A DNA stretch of 64,000 bases, taken from NCBI GenBank assembly GCA_021841005.1, contig JAKBVZ010000023.1, positions 26,903 to 90,902 on the forward strand, given 5' to 3'. The notes below the pieces were generated by a model that did no database searches, was not told where the DNA came from, and worked only from the letters and a program-made list of their open reading frames with translations. The translations under genes and the position numbers were made by a program. The stretch is from Actinomycetes bacterium (GTDB taxonomy: Bacteria > Actinomycetota > Acidimicrobiia > Acidimicrobiales > JAMCPL01). This document shows, piece by piece, positions 44,137 to 52,500 of this stretch (position 1 is its first letter; the number at the start of each line of letters is the position of its first letter).

Positions 44137-46206
44137 ATGAGCACGGAGGATGATGGAGGCGCAGGCGGCTTGCCTCTTCCCGAGGATGTACAGGCGACGT
44201 TCTGCGCAACGCTGGTTGACGAGTGGGTACGTGGGGGAATGGTGCATGCCGTCGTTTGCCCCGGATCACGCTCCACGCCGCTTGCTCTTGCACTGGTGCG
44301 TAACTCAAGCGTGACTGTACACGTGCGCTTGGACGAGAGATCGGCAGGCTTTTTCGCGCTGGGCCTGTCCGCAGCCAGTTCTCTCCCTGTGATCGTCTGC
44401 GTAACTAGCGGGACCGCTGCGGCTGAACTCCATGCTGCTGTGATCGAAGCTCATTATCAGGGGGTATCGCTATTGGTATGTACGGCCGACAGGCCTGCAG
44501 AACTCAGACTGGTGGGGGCGCCCCAGACAGTGGATCAAGTCGGGATTTATACATCGTCCACGAGATTTGCTGTCGATGTACCAGCTCCAGATTGGACGCT
44601 GCGCCACACGTGGCGCTCGCTGGCCGCCAGGTCGCTGAACGAATCGCTGTGCAGCCCTTACGGAGCTGGGCCCGTGCACCTGAATCTACAGTTTCGAGAG
44701 CCATTGATCGGTCGTGTTCTCGAACTGCCCGGTGGTAGGCCAGCGGGCAGGACATGGCATTCTACCGCTGGTACGAGATCAGCGCAGGATGCCGGCAGGC
44801 TACACGGCGTCTTGCCCGGGGGTGGTGATCGGACTGCCCTTTCGACAACAATTACCGGGATAGTTGATTCGGCCTTGCCCGGGGGTGGTGACCAGGTTGC
44901 AGGGTCACTCGAATCGCTGGTGCGTGGTGGCCTCGTCCAGGCAAAGGGCGTCATAGTCGCTGGCCAGCTCTCGCCGCAAGACAGGGAGCAGTCGAAACGG
45001 ATTGTGTCGCTTGCCAGGGCGCTCGAATGGCCATTGCTGGCGGACCCACTCTCTATGTGTCGGGTGGATCAGCCGGGTGTAATTGCAGGTGCTGACAGTA
45101 TTGTGGGCGATGGATATGCTCGCGAAGCACTACGGCCAGACATAGTGCTGAGATTTGGGCGACCATGGGCATCGAAGAGGGTGAACACCTGGTTGGCTGC
45201 TCTAGGGCGTGACGGTGTGGAGCAGGTCGTGGTCGACCCTTACTGGGGCTGGGTCGATCCGGATAGGACCGCTTCGGTCATGGTAAACCAGGGTGTCGAT
45301 GCGGTTTGCAACTATCTTGCCGGAGAGGCTGGACAGCACGCAACTGGCCGGGATTGGCTTGGGGCGTGGCAGGCCGCGGAGGATGCAGTTCAGGCTCGTA
45401 TCGATAGGTGGTGCACCGAGCATGGTGAAATTACCGGTCCAGGTGTGGCAAGGATGCTGGTATCGTATGCTGGAAATGGTGGGATTCTCGTGGTGTCCTC
45501 GTCGCTGCCTGTCAGGGATGTTGAACGATACGGTGCCAGAGTATCCGATCCACCAGTGGCGATTGCCAACAGGGGCGCCAATGGCATTGATGGCGTGGTT
45601 TCTACGGCCATGGGATCAGCGGCAGAGTCAGCTATGGACGTGACTCCTCGTAATGTAGTGGCCCTGGTTGGCGACTTGGCGTTCCTCCATGATCTGACTG
45701 CTCTCGTCAGGCCTGCTGATGCGGGTCGATCAGGGCGTCTTACCGTTGTCGTGCTTGACAATGGCGGCGGTGGTATATTCTCGTTACTTCCACAGGCTGC
45801 GCTGTTGGATCGTAATACGATGGAAAGACTCTTCACCACCCGCCAAAAACCCGGCATCGAAGAGGTGGCTCGCGGCATGGGAGTCCCTGCCGTTAAGGTG
45901 GAAACCATGGATGCACTTGCTGGCGCACTTGCGGAGATGGATGCCGGGGGTGAGCATACAGCGGGTGCCGGGAAAAAGAAGAAAGGGCGCCCGGCAAGTA
46001 CCGGAGGAGTAAGGGACTCAGGTGCAGGAACTTATGAGGTAAGGGACTCCAGGGTCAGCGGGGTCAGGATCATCCATGCCAAGGCGCCTGGAGTGACCAC
46101 CTCTGCCGAGATTTACGCCTCAATACAGAAAGAGCTGGAAGATGCCGCTTGTCATGGTATCGATGCCTACTTGCGCGACAGACCGCTTACTTCGTGGGAT
46201 GGGTGA
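44137..46206 (+). CDS. menD: MenD, SEPHCHC synthase (menaquinone synthesis)
   Basis: Thiamine-diphosphate enzyme condensing 2-oxoglutarate with isochorismate. N-terminal signatures: HAVVCPGSRSTPLALAL, LDERSAGFFALGLSAAS, VTSGTAAAELHAAVIEAHYQGVSLLVCTADRPAELR. The ThDP domain includes ALVGDLAFLHDLTAL and LDNGGGGIFSLLPQ. At about 690 residues it exceeds the usual 550-580 because of low-complexity insertions. One (about residues 205-260) contains two LPGGGD units from an 18-bp DNA repeat; another near the C-terminus (GKKKKGRPASTGGVRDSGAG) has a repeated VRDS. Both flank conserved blocks, so the enzyme is probably active. The start is ATG 44137 or GTG 44131. It overlaps the 3' end of the convergent lipoprotein gene by 20 bp. 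Confidence 0.93.
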   Translation: MSTEDDGGAGGLPLPEDVQATFCATLVDEWVRGGMVHAVVCPGSRSTPLALALVRNSSVTVHVRLDERSAGFFALGLSAASSLPVIVCVTSGTAAAELHAAVIEAHYQGVSLLVCTADRPAELRLVGAPQTVDQVGIYTSSTRFAVDVPAPDWTLRHTWRSLAARSLNESLCSPYGAGPVHLNLQFREPLIGRVLELPGGRPAGRTWHSTAGTRSAQDAGRLHGVLPGGGDRTALSTTITGIVDSALPGGGDQVAGSLESLVRGGLVQAKGVIVAGQLSPQDREQSKRIVSLARALEWPLLADPLSMCRVDQPGVIAGADSIVGDGYAREALRPDIVLRFGRPWASKRVNTWLAALGRDGVEQVVVDPYWGWVDPDRTASVMVNQGVDAVCNYLAGEAGQHATGRDWLGAWQAAEDAVQARIDRWCTEHGEITGPGVARMLVSYAGNGGILVVSSSLPVRDVERYGARVSDPPVAIANRGANGIDGVVSTAMGSAAESAMDVTPRNVVALVGDLAFLHDLTALVRPADAGRSGRLTVVVLDNGGGGIFSLLPQAALLDRNTMERLFTTRQKPGIEEVARGMGVPAVKVETMDALAGALAEMDAGGEHTAGAGKKKKGRPASTGGVRDSGAGTYEVRDSRVSGVRIIHAKAPGVTTSAEIYASIQKELEDAACHGIDAYLRDRPLTSWDG

Positions 46207-46690
46207 TCGTATTGTCCAGCGCAGATGCCCTGGAAAGCAACTGGATGCCTGACGATATTGACTTGGTGGATTCGGTCATCAGCTTATGGCTTGGCGGTGA
46301 GGATGCCCCCTTGTAACAGTCGAGCGAGGCGGTATACTCGTCCTTGTAGGCTGCGTGGAGGAGATTGGTGAGAGCCTGATCCGGAGTGGGCAGGTAGCTA
46401 TTTGCATGCCTGGCGTCGATTCCGAGCACTTCACAGGCTGTCCTGATGGCGTTGTTGTCATGTCCAGCCTGAAGCGTACTGATCCGCTGGTTGTCATTTT
46501 CAAGGGTGGTGCGTGCTTGAGAAAAGAGCGATCCTTTATTCCAGGCGGCCACCCTGTGCGGCAGCGAACCTGTCATATCCGCACCCGCACAACCAGCCAG
46601 GAACGTAGCGCAGGCAACAAGTATCGCGGCAGCTGCCATCAGCTGGAGTTTCGAATGCCTGAATATGCCATTAAGCATAGCAGTAAGCAT
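46187..46690 (-). CDS. Small predicted lipoprotein
   Basis: A 167-residue secreted protein with a signal peptide (LQLMAAAAILVACATFLAGCAG) ending in a lipobox LAGC, so Cys becomes the lipidated N-terminus. The mature part is helical and hydrophilic with two further cysteines (TACEVLG, LDCYKG) that could pair. No family is recognised. It precedes no obvious partner; rsfS ends 65 bp upstream of its start. Confidence 0.7.
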   Translation of the reverse strand: MLTAMLNGIFRHSKLQLMAAAAILVACATFLAGCAGADMTGSLPHRVAAWNKGSLFSQARTTLENDNQRISTLQAGHDNNAIRTACEVLGIDARHANSYLPTPDQALTNLLHAAYKDEYTASLDCYKGASSPPSHKLMTESTKSISSGIQLLSRASALDNTITHPTK

Positions 46691-46754
46691 AACGGCAAAT
46701 ACAACGATTGATCATGCGCGAGCGAGCACGTATTCTGACGATCTCGTCCGGTGC

Positions 46755-47144
46755 TTATACGATTGTACGATCTTCCTTTGTACGATCTTCTTCTATGACC
46801 CTTCTCGGAACATCGCCCCACAGGTCTTCTATGTCGTAAAAGGCTCGTGTTTCCCGGTCAAATATATGTACGATTACGTCACCGTAGTCCATCAGCACCC
46901 ACTTACAATCATCCAGCCCCTCCACCTGAACGGGATGGGACCCAGTGGCCTGCTTGACGCAACGTTCCACTTCGTCTGTTACAGCCCTCACCTGCCGGGC
47001 ATTCCTTGCGCTTGCAACGATGAACGTATCCGCCAGATACGAAACTTCTCCCATTTCCATTATAACCACGGAATCTTCAGTCTTCCCGGCTGCCGCATTC
47101 GCAGCAATCATGGCAGTACTCGCCACCTTCAAAAGGTCAGCCAT
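46755..47144 (-). CDS. rsfS: Ribosome silencing factor
   Basis: RsfS (Iojap/DUF143 family) binds ribosomal protein uL14 and blocks subunit joining when nutrients are scarce. Signature regions: MEMGEVSYLADTFIVASARNARQVRAVTDEVE, then HPVQVEGLDDCKWVLMDYGDVIVHIFDRETRAFYDIEDLWGD. The track start 47180 is early; ATG 47144 (MADLLKVASTAM) overlaps the nadD stop by 8 bases and fits the family, giving about 129 residues. nadD-rsfS is a common bacterial pair. Confidence 0.94.
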   Translation of the reverse strand: MADLLKVASTAMIAANAAAGKTEDSVVIMEMGEVSYLADTFIVASARNARQVRAVTDEVERCVKQATGSHPVQVEGLDDCKWVLMDYGDVIVHIFDRETRAFYDIEDLWGDVPRRVIEEDRTKEDRTIV

Positions 47145-47802
47145 CGTATAATCCTTTCTCCTTGATGAAACGCTCCACACTTCTCGGAACCATTCCGGTA
47201 ATGGGCAAACCGCCGGCCACTCGTTGCCTGATATTGCTACTTGATATGTCTACAAAAGGAATGAATACCTCGATGATGTCGAAACCCATCGATTCCAGCT
47301 CATCGAGCCGCCGCTTATCCCAAGTTGCTGTGGTAGGTCCACATCCTGGCTCGAGTGTGCGTTGCCTGGGCACTGCCTGAGTCCTCCTTGTCACTACAGC
47401 CAATCTGGCCAGCGATATCACCTTGTCCACATACTCCCACGTATGGATATCAGCCGCTACATCCGATCCGACCACCAGAACCAACTCCGCTTGCGGGAAC
47501 GCTCGACGCAAATCCGCCAAAGTATCGGCAGTGTAACTGGGACCTGCCCTGTCAATCTCCATACGATTCGCTTCCACGCAAGCAAGGGATGCGCCCCATT
47601 CTCCGTCCGCCAGTGCTGCTTCCAGCATGGCAAACCTGTCCTCGGCATCGGTCAATTTGTGGTGGTCAACCTTCTGCCAGGGTATACCAGCGACCACCAT
47701 GAGTAGCCTGTCCAACGACAACTGCCTGCTTACTTCCCTGGCTGCCACCAAGTGACCGTTGTGTACCGGATCGAAAGTTCCACCGAACACCCCTATCCTC
47801 AT
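47137..47802 (-). CDS. nadD: Nicotinate-nucleotide adenylyltransferase
   Basis: Adenylates nicotinate mononucleotide to deamido-NAD in NAD synthesis. It has the nucleotidyltransferase signature GVFGGTFDPVHNGHL (GTFDPxHxGH), a substrate-binding middle region (ALVVGSDVAADIHTWEYV-like), and the second motif ISSSNIRQRVAGG. At 221 residues it is usual. It is followed by rsfS with overlapping ends, so the two are coupled. Confidence 0.95.
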   Translation of the reverse strand: MRIGVFGGTFDPVHNGHLVAAREVSRQLSLDRLLMVVAGIPWQKVDHHKLTDAEDRFAMLEAALADGEWGASLACVEANRMEIDRAGPSYTADTLADLRRAFPQAELVLVVGSDVAADIHTWEYVDKVISLARLAVVTRRTQAVPRQRTLEPGCGPTTATWDKRRLDELESMGFDIIEVFIPFVDISSSNIRQRVAGGLPITGMVPRSVERFIKEKGLYDG

Positions 47803-48110
47803 CTACTGCCGCTCCAAGTCATTGCTTTTCAGGGAGTGGTCCTTGACGGCTGCCTGGCAAGCCATTGACATCCAAGATGCCGGCTACGATGCCGGTGCCG
47901 CATTCGGACAACTGTATAGCCTTGATATATGCTTGGATATGTGCTTGCCCGCACGTATGGTTGTTCATTTCAGTACCAACACATGTCCTATTGGTGTCGA
48001 TCCCGAAATAGCCAAGGAAAAAATTATCCTGCAGTTGTCACTGGACGGAACCGATTGCAAGGAAAGCTGCATTGTCCCAGTATAACGCATCTTGGCGCAT
48101 TTCTAATCCT
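47803..48110. other. Intergenic stretch upstream of nadD
   Basis: About 300 bp between nadD (leftward) and the first transposase remnant. Track ORFs crossing it (47759-48085, 47929-48174) have no ribosome site or recognisable product. The nadD promoter should lie here. It marks the border between the housekeeping part and the accessory region. Confidence 0.4.
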
Positions 48111-48119
48111 TCTCACCAC

Positions 48120-48480
48120 TTCCCAACCCAATTGTTTGCCAATGCCGGGCTTCTACTCAACTTTGCACTTGTAGAGAATCTCGGCCTCGAAGCCCTTGTC
48201 AACAGCTACGCGTTGCTGCCAGGTCGTGTTGGCGGTGCCATGCCCGGACGCAAGGTACTTACCCTTGTGAACATGATGCTTGTAGGGGGAACGCACATAG
48301 ATCATGCAAATATGCTGCCGAGCGGAGAACGGAGAAGATACTGCCCCATAAGGTGGTGGCGCCCTCCACACTCGATACCTTCCTCGGGTCCTTCACCTTC
48401 GGCAATGTCCGCCGGCTTGAGAAGGTGCCGGATACGATTCTTGAAAAGGTCTGGAGTCTCGGTGGCGGACCGGGAGGGGT
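48120..48480 (+). pseudogene. IS1380-family transposase remnant, frameshifted
   Basis: The N-terminal part of an IS1380-type DDE transposase. One frame reads FANAGLLLNFALVENLGLEALVN...RKVLTLVNMMLVGGTHIDHANML. After a frameshift near 48340 the match continues as VVAPSTLDTFLGSFTFGNVRRLEKV. Homologues have RLGLxELVDEHVDLG...GRKVLTLVxxMLAGGDxIDDADxLRAG...APSTLGTFLRxFTFGHVRQLD. The rest of the gene is missing; it runs directly into an IS3 fragment at about 48485. No function remains. Confidence 0.8.
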
Positions 48481-48484
48481 GAGG

Positions 48485-48890
48485 AAGACCGCCTGTGCCG
48501 GCAAAGGAGGGGAGAGGAAGATTGCTCGTGCCGGCAAAGGTCGTCTCCATCAAGCGCCAGTGCGAGTCGTTGAAGCCGTCTCGCTCGGGGTTCCACTACC
48601 AGAAAACCCAGATCCCAGACGAGTGCCTGGATCTCATGGAAGATATGGACAGGCTGCACACCGACTTTCCGTTCATGGACTCACGCCAGAGCACAAGAGT
48701 CTTGCAGTGTAAAGGGTTTTGTGCACAGAGGCCGGATACAGAGGCTAATGAGCAAGATGGGGATTGCAGCCCTCCCGCTAGGAGCACATACTTCGAAGAA
48801 ACACCCCTTGGCGCATTCAGGATTCGCTGGTAGCATTAATTACAACATGTGGAGCTACACCTTAGCTAACCTTATTCCGTGTCCAAGTGA
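48485..48890 (+). pseudogene. IS3-family orfB transposase remnant, frameshifted
   Basis: Begins KVVSIKRQCESLKPSRSGFHYQ, then LDLMEDMDRLHTDFPFMDSRQSTRVLQ, which corresponds to the orfB start (xxSRQCxLLGxxRSxxYY ... LMRLIDxxYTxxPFYGSRRMT). A frameshift near 48710 moves the match to RLMSKMGIAALPLGAHTSKKH in the next frame (RLMRxMGIxAxxPxxxTS). The catalytic core (DDE) is gone. The 44 bp at its end recur 1.7 kb downstream. Confidence 0.8.
48821..48864 (+). repeat. 44-bp imperfect direct repeat, copy 1
   Basis: GGATTCGCTGGTAGCATTAA... matches 50544-50587 at 41 of 44 positions. The two copies bracket the secreted-protein gene 49088-50191. Confidence 0.85.
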
Positions 48891-49087
48891 GTAGGGCCAT
48901 TATACCCGAGGTGTTCCTTACCGCCAAGGCCCAGAGGTGGGACCCGGCGGTGGTATTGATGAGGATACTGCTCTCGGCCGAGGTTGATGAGAGAGATACA
49001 TCAATTTGAAGAACAACCTGCACAAGCCACAGCAAAGACACTAGTATAAGAAATGTGTCCGGAAATATCGATGAAAGGATTACATAG

Positions 49088-50191
49088 ATGAGTAATACTG
49101 GTAAAATTAAATCGAAGGGAAGATTTACGAAAGTACCTGAATCTTATTTGAGCTTCTCTCCTATCTCCAATCTATTTTACATGTTTGCAGTTGTGCTCCT
49201 ATCCAGTGCAACAATGCTCTACATTGGAGGCGCCCAGCCGGCCAGTGCATCCAGCCCAACTTGGTCAGCACCTACTAAAATTATACCCACTGTCGGGAGT
49301 GGTTATCTCGCCTCAGTATCGTGTCCCACAACCACCTTTTGTGCAGCAGTTGATGATAGTGGCTATGCACTGACTTATAACGGAAGTACTTGGTCAACAC
49401 CTTTAAGTGTCGATGGGAATAACATTCTCTACTCAGTATCGTGTCCCACAACCATCTTTTGTATGGCAGTTGATGATAGTGGCAATTCACTTACTTATGG
49501 AGGTTCAATACAGGGGGGTCCAACGGCAACAGGCATTACTCCTGCTGTGGGTCCCAAGTTAGGCGGAACCAGCGTAACCATCTCTGGATCAGGCTTTACA
49601 GGTGCAACCGCTGTTGACTTTGGATCAAAGCCAGCCACCAGCTTTACGGTTGATTCAGATACTTCCATTACAGCAGTATCACCACCTGGAACCGGCACAG
49701 TGTCTGTAACAGTTACAACTGCAAACGGAACTTCAAATGGTGTAAATTATACCTACACAACAATAGGCTATACATCCGTGTCCCCTTACCGTATATGTGA
49801 TACCAGGGCGTCCAACGGCACTTCCATAAAGACGAACCAGTGCGATACAAAGGGTACTACACCCATTGGGACCAAAAGCGGTATCCAGGTACAAGTGGCA
49901 GGATATAACAGTCCTTATCTTGGTTCAGGTGAGACCCCTGTACCAGCTGGTGCGATTGCTGTTGTACTGAACGTCACAGCGATTGGAGGAACCAGCCCTA
50001 GCTACTTGAGTGTATGTCCAGGTGGAGAAGCATCTTCTACATGTTTAGCCTCTTCAAACTTGAACTTTGTGGCTGGCCAGAGCATAACCAACTTTGTCAC
50101 AGCAGGACTGAACTCTTCAGGCGATATAGAGGTATACAACTTCAGCGGTTCTGTCAATGTTGCAGTTGATGTAGTTGGTTGGTATGGATGA
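49088..50191 (+). CDS. Secreted surface protein with IPT/TIG domain and C-terminal DTR/VVLNVTA module
   Basis: A 367-residue exported protein with a basic N-terminus and hydrophobic signal (FYMFAVVLLSSATMLYIGGAQPASA). Two propeller-like repeats follow (YLASVSCPTTTFCAAVDDSGYALTYNGSTW and its second copy). One IPT/TIG immunoglobulin-like domain lies at about 140-225 (ITPAVGPKLGGTSVTISGSGFTGATAVDFG), and a C-terminal module (YRICDTRA...AVVLNVTAIGG...NFVTAGLNSSGDIEVYNFSG...VAVDVVGWYG) ends exactly at the stop. The same module appears three times in the protein at 61995-64000. Its base composition is visibly more AT-rich than the housekeeping genes, and it sits between IS debris and a 44-bp direct repeat, which suggests transfer. 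Probably an adhesin-like wall protein. Confidence 0.75.
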   Translation: MSNTGKIKSKGRFTKVPESYLSFSPISNLFYMFAVVLLSSATMLYIGGAQPASASSPTWSAPTKIIPTVGSGYLASVSCPTTTFCAAVDDSGYALTYNGSTWSTPLSVDGNNILYSVSCPTTIFCMAVDDSGNSLTYGGSIQGGPTATGITPAVGPKLGGTSVTISGSGFTGATAVDFGSKPATSFTVDSDTSITAVSPPGTGTVSVTVTTANGTSNGVNYTYTTIGYTSVSPYRICDTRASNGTSIKTNQCDTKGTTPIGTKSGIQVQVAGYNSPYLGSGETPVPAGAIAVVLNVTAIGGTSPSYLSVCPGGEASSTCLASSNLNFVAGQSITNFVTAGLNSSGDIEVYNFSGSVNVAVDVVGWYG

Positions 50192-50590
50192 TACCGTTAG
50201 AATACAAGTGAAGCAGGTGAAAAAACAGGCAAATTATACAACGGTAAAGCCTGGGCTTCCTGCTCCACAATCATATGCACCTATTCAGCTATGGAGTTTC
50301 CATCCAGCCCAAGACGAGTCTCAAGTATGGGCACACATACCTGAATCCGACAGACGATGGGATATCCCTCGAAAGGGGCATCAGGGAATACAGAGAGGGG
50401 ACGCTCGATACGTCCCCAAACGTCGCTTGGAGGCGGTGCACCCAACCAGATGCACGGAGGAGCTTCACGGTTGGCATGTGTGGCGTGACAAGTCATACCG
50501 GCTTCATAATGCACATATACACGACGAGTCCTGGACACATTAAGGATTCGCCGGTAGCATTAATTGCAACATGTGGAGCCACACCTTCTC
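50192..50590. other. Unassigned stretch after the surface-protein gene
   Basis: About 400 bp with overlapping track ORFs (50175-50543, 50275-50655, 50281-50538 reverse) of which none is recognisable or has a ribosome site. It ends in copy 2 of the 44-bp repeat (50544-50587). It is probably decayed mobile DNA. Confidence 0.4.
50544..50587 (+). repeat. 44-bp imperfect direct repeat, copy 2
   Basis: GGATTCGCCGGTAGCATTAA..., partner of 48821-48864 (three mismatches). The copy lies just upstream of the nucleotidyltransferase fragment. Confidence 0.85.
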
Positions 50591-50758
50591 GGTTTCATAG
50601 GTTCGAAGGAACTGCCTGGCAACGTACAGGCAAAGCTGTGGGCGGCCCTGGATGATTCAGACATCTCGTACGTCGTCGATATCGTCGATATGAGTGCATC
50701 GTCTCAGGACTTTCTGGCGGCGGCGCGAGAGCATATGGAATGCCTGCGGATCGCCTAA
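50591..50758 (+). pseudogene. Fragment of MNT-type nucleotidyltransferase (antitoxin)
   Basis: The frame reads AKLWAALDDSDISYVVDIVDMSASSQDFLAAAREHM. This matches the C-terminal half of minimal nucleotidyltransferases (L..xLDxSxLPYxVDVVDLxxxSxxFxxxI). The GSxxR...D active-site half is missing. It is followed at once by a HEPN-like fragment, the usual partner, so an MNT/HEPN pair once stood here. Confidence 0.65.
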
Positions 50759-50770
50759 TTGGATGCATAG

Positions 50771-50953
50771 CCAATTTCAAGGGCTGCTCGTCATGGGATC
50801 ATAGATAATCCGGAGCTTTGGTTCGAGCTACTGCGAGCGCGCAACCTGACTGTTCATGCATACGTAGAGGCCGTGGCGAGCCAAGTCTACAAAACAATTG
50901 AGCGGAAGTGTGTTGGCGCACTGGCGACCCCCGTCCATCAAGATCAAGAGTAA
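50771..50953 (+). pseudogene. Fragment of HI0074/HEPN-type nucleotidyltransferase substrate-binding protein
   Basis: After an in-frame stop at 50768 the frame reads GIIDNPELWFELLRARNLTVHAYVEAVASQVYKTI. This corresponds to the C-terminal helix region of the HI0074 family (GLIDDxExWxxMLExRNLTSHTYxExxAxxIY) including the RNxxxH motif. The N-terminal half is absent. Too short for the ORF track. Confidence 0.7.
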
Positions 50954-51059
50954 TGCTATAGGTCATGTGCCTGGCGCGGAGTTGAGCGAGAGCGAAACGT
51001 GAGCTTGCCCGTGCCGCTTATACTTCACGCTCTGCAATTGCTTGATACGAAACCGGGAG

Positions 51060-51527
51060 TCAGCGTTCGAACGTACCGACTATCCGGTTCTGCTCAATAA
51101 TGTGATCGTCGATCAGCGCCAAAAGTTCGGTTCTAGATAGCCCCGCCGCAGCGTCGACCGGTGCATCCAAGGCGTAGACGTGGAAGAAATAGTGATGCCT
51201 GCCATGACCTGGAGGCGGTGCGGGTCCTCCGTATCCCTCCCGGCCGAAATCGGCGGTGCCCTGCTTGAAGTTCCCACCTCCATTTTCCGGGATGACCGTT
51301 GTTTGGGCGGGGATTCCGTAAAGCACCCAGTGAGTGAAACCATCGGTGAGGGGCGCATCTGGATCGTGGCAGATGATAGCGAGTTCTGCCGTACCAGACG
51401 GGACGTTTGCCAGTCGCAATTCCGGCGATATATCCGCACCTTCTGCGGTGTGATCCTTGGGAATGGGCCCGCCATGCTTGAACGCGGGAGAGGAGATCTC
51501 TATGTTGCCTAGATGAAATTTACCCAT
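51060..51527 (-). CDS. YbhB/YbcL (Raf kinase inhibitor/PEBP) family protein
   Basis: Phosphatidylethanolamine-binding-protein fold of about 155 residues: SSPAFKHGGPIPKDHTAEGADISPELRLANVPSGTAELAIICHDPDAP, then FTHWVLYGIPAQTTVIPENG and the ligand-pocket segment YGGPAPPPGHGRHHYFFHVYALDAP. The function in bacteria is unknown, possibly binding of small anionic ligands. The track start is 51560, but the Met at 51527 (MGKFHLGNIEISSPAF) has GGGAG seven bases upstream and fits the family. An intact chromosomal-type gene amid mobile debris. Confidence 0.9.
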   Translation of the reverse strand: MGKFHLGNIEISSPAFKHGGPIPKDHTAEGADISPELRLANVPSGTAELAIICHDPDAPLTDGFTHWVLYGIPAQTTVIPENGGGNFKQGTADFGREGYGGPAPPPGHGRHHYFFHVYALDAPVDAAAGLSRTELLALIDDHIIEQNRIVGTFER

Positions 51528-51560
51528 AAGCTGACTCCCTTGATTATCTGTTAACGTCAC

Positions 51561-51870
51561 TCAAATATTTTGAGACAACATCGTACCGTACGGACAGCCG
51601 TTACTTATGGGCACGGACCCAATAGCTATCCGGTCGGCTGGTTGTACCAGATTAAATACTAGCACCGAGGGTGCCCAATAGCAAGCTCTGATACGGCTGG
51701 TAACTGGTAGAACTGCCTCGTTACCACCGTATCCGGTTATGACATAGTCGCGGATGCTGCTGTTGACGATGGGTTTGGAGGGTTGATCATCGATTACTTT
51801 CGTGGATCTCGCAACCGAGTTGGTCTCACCAAACCCGACATCTCGACGACGACCGTGCTAAAATCATCTG
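51561..51870. other. Unassigned 310-bp stretch
   Basis: No gene, RNA or repeat that I can support. Short frames read like protein fragments (GGLIIDYFRGSRNRVGLTKP near 51770-51830) but no family is recognised. Confidence 0.3.
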
Positions 51871-52215
51871 GTGCCTGATTCTGACACGTCCAAAAGAGTG
51901 CACGCCGTGTTCCTGGTCGGCGCCATATGCTCAGTGACCCTACTGATGAATGCTGTCTTCCTGGCTATTGTTGTCTACCGCGGATCAGTCAATTGGTTAT
52001 CATTGTGGACGATAGTGGTGACAGGATTTGGTGCGCTTCTGCCGCTCCTTCTCCGGCGAAGACTCGACGTAATCGTGCTAGGCTCACTCTTGATTTTCGT
52101 TGGTGCGTTCCCGGCACTCATCGGAGGATTGGGGCTGTTCTTCATTCCGCTGGCAGGAGGTCTCCTTGTTGCAGGTCTGAGACTCAAGGTGGGCGCTAAG
52201 AGGTTCAGCGGATAG
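51871..52215 (+). CDS. Small integral membrane protein, unknown function
   Basis: A 114-residue protein with about four hydrophobic segments (VHAVFLVGAICSVTLLMNAVFLAIVVY; WLSLWTIVVTGFGALLPLLL; VIVLGSLLIFVGAFPALIGGLGLFFIPLAGGLLVAGLRL) separated by short Arg-rich loops (RRRLD). Start GTG 51871. No family recognised. Its stop overlaps the leftward IS5 remnant by about 10 bp, so the insertion may have trimmed it. The hydropathy pattern makes a real gene likely. Confidence 0.6.
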   Translation: MPDSDTSKRVHAVFLVGAICSVTLLMNAVFLAIVVYRGSVNWLSLWTIVVTGFGALLPLLLRRRLDVIVLGSLLIFVGAFPALIGGLGLFFIPLAGGLLVAGLRLKVGAKRFSG

Positions 52216-52500
52216 GCGATGGGGCCGGTGACCAGCGGTTGCTCCAGTCAATGAGCTTGGCGACGAGGATAGAAATCACTGCCAGGGCGAACTGGGCGAG
52301 ACGATGAATCGTCTTACGATCAGTGATCCGGCGAAGCCGGCGGAGTTCTCCATCCACGAGTTGGTCCGTTCCACCGGCCGGCGCAGCCCTATTAGCTGGT
52401 TGACCTTGGCCACCCTGGATCCGTCCTTCTCGCCGTTCCATCCTTCGATTAGCTGGTGCGAAGTTGCTGTTACACGATGGCGCATAGCCATTTTGACATT
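52205..52500 (-). pseudogene. IS5-family transposase C-terminal remnant, frameshifted
   Basis: On the reverse strand one frame gives VNQLIGLRRPVERTNSW, and after a frameshift the next frame gives LRRLRRITDRKTIHRLAQFALAVISILVAKLIDWSNRWSP. Together they match the end of IS5-type transposases (RWVVERTxxWLxxFxxLRRxTDRKxxxxxAxLALAxxLIxxKLIDW), including the final catalytic Glu region (VERT). The N-terminal two thirds are missing. Confidence 0.75.
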
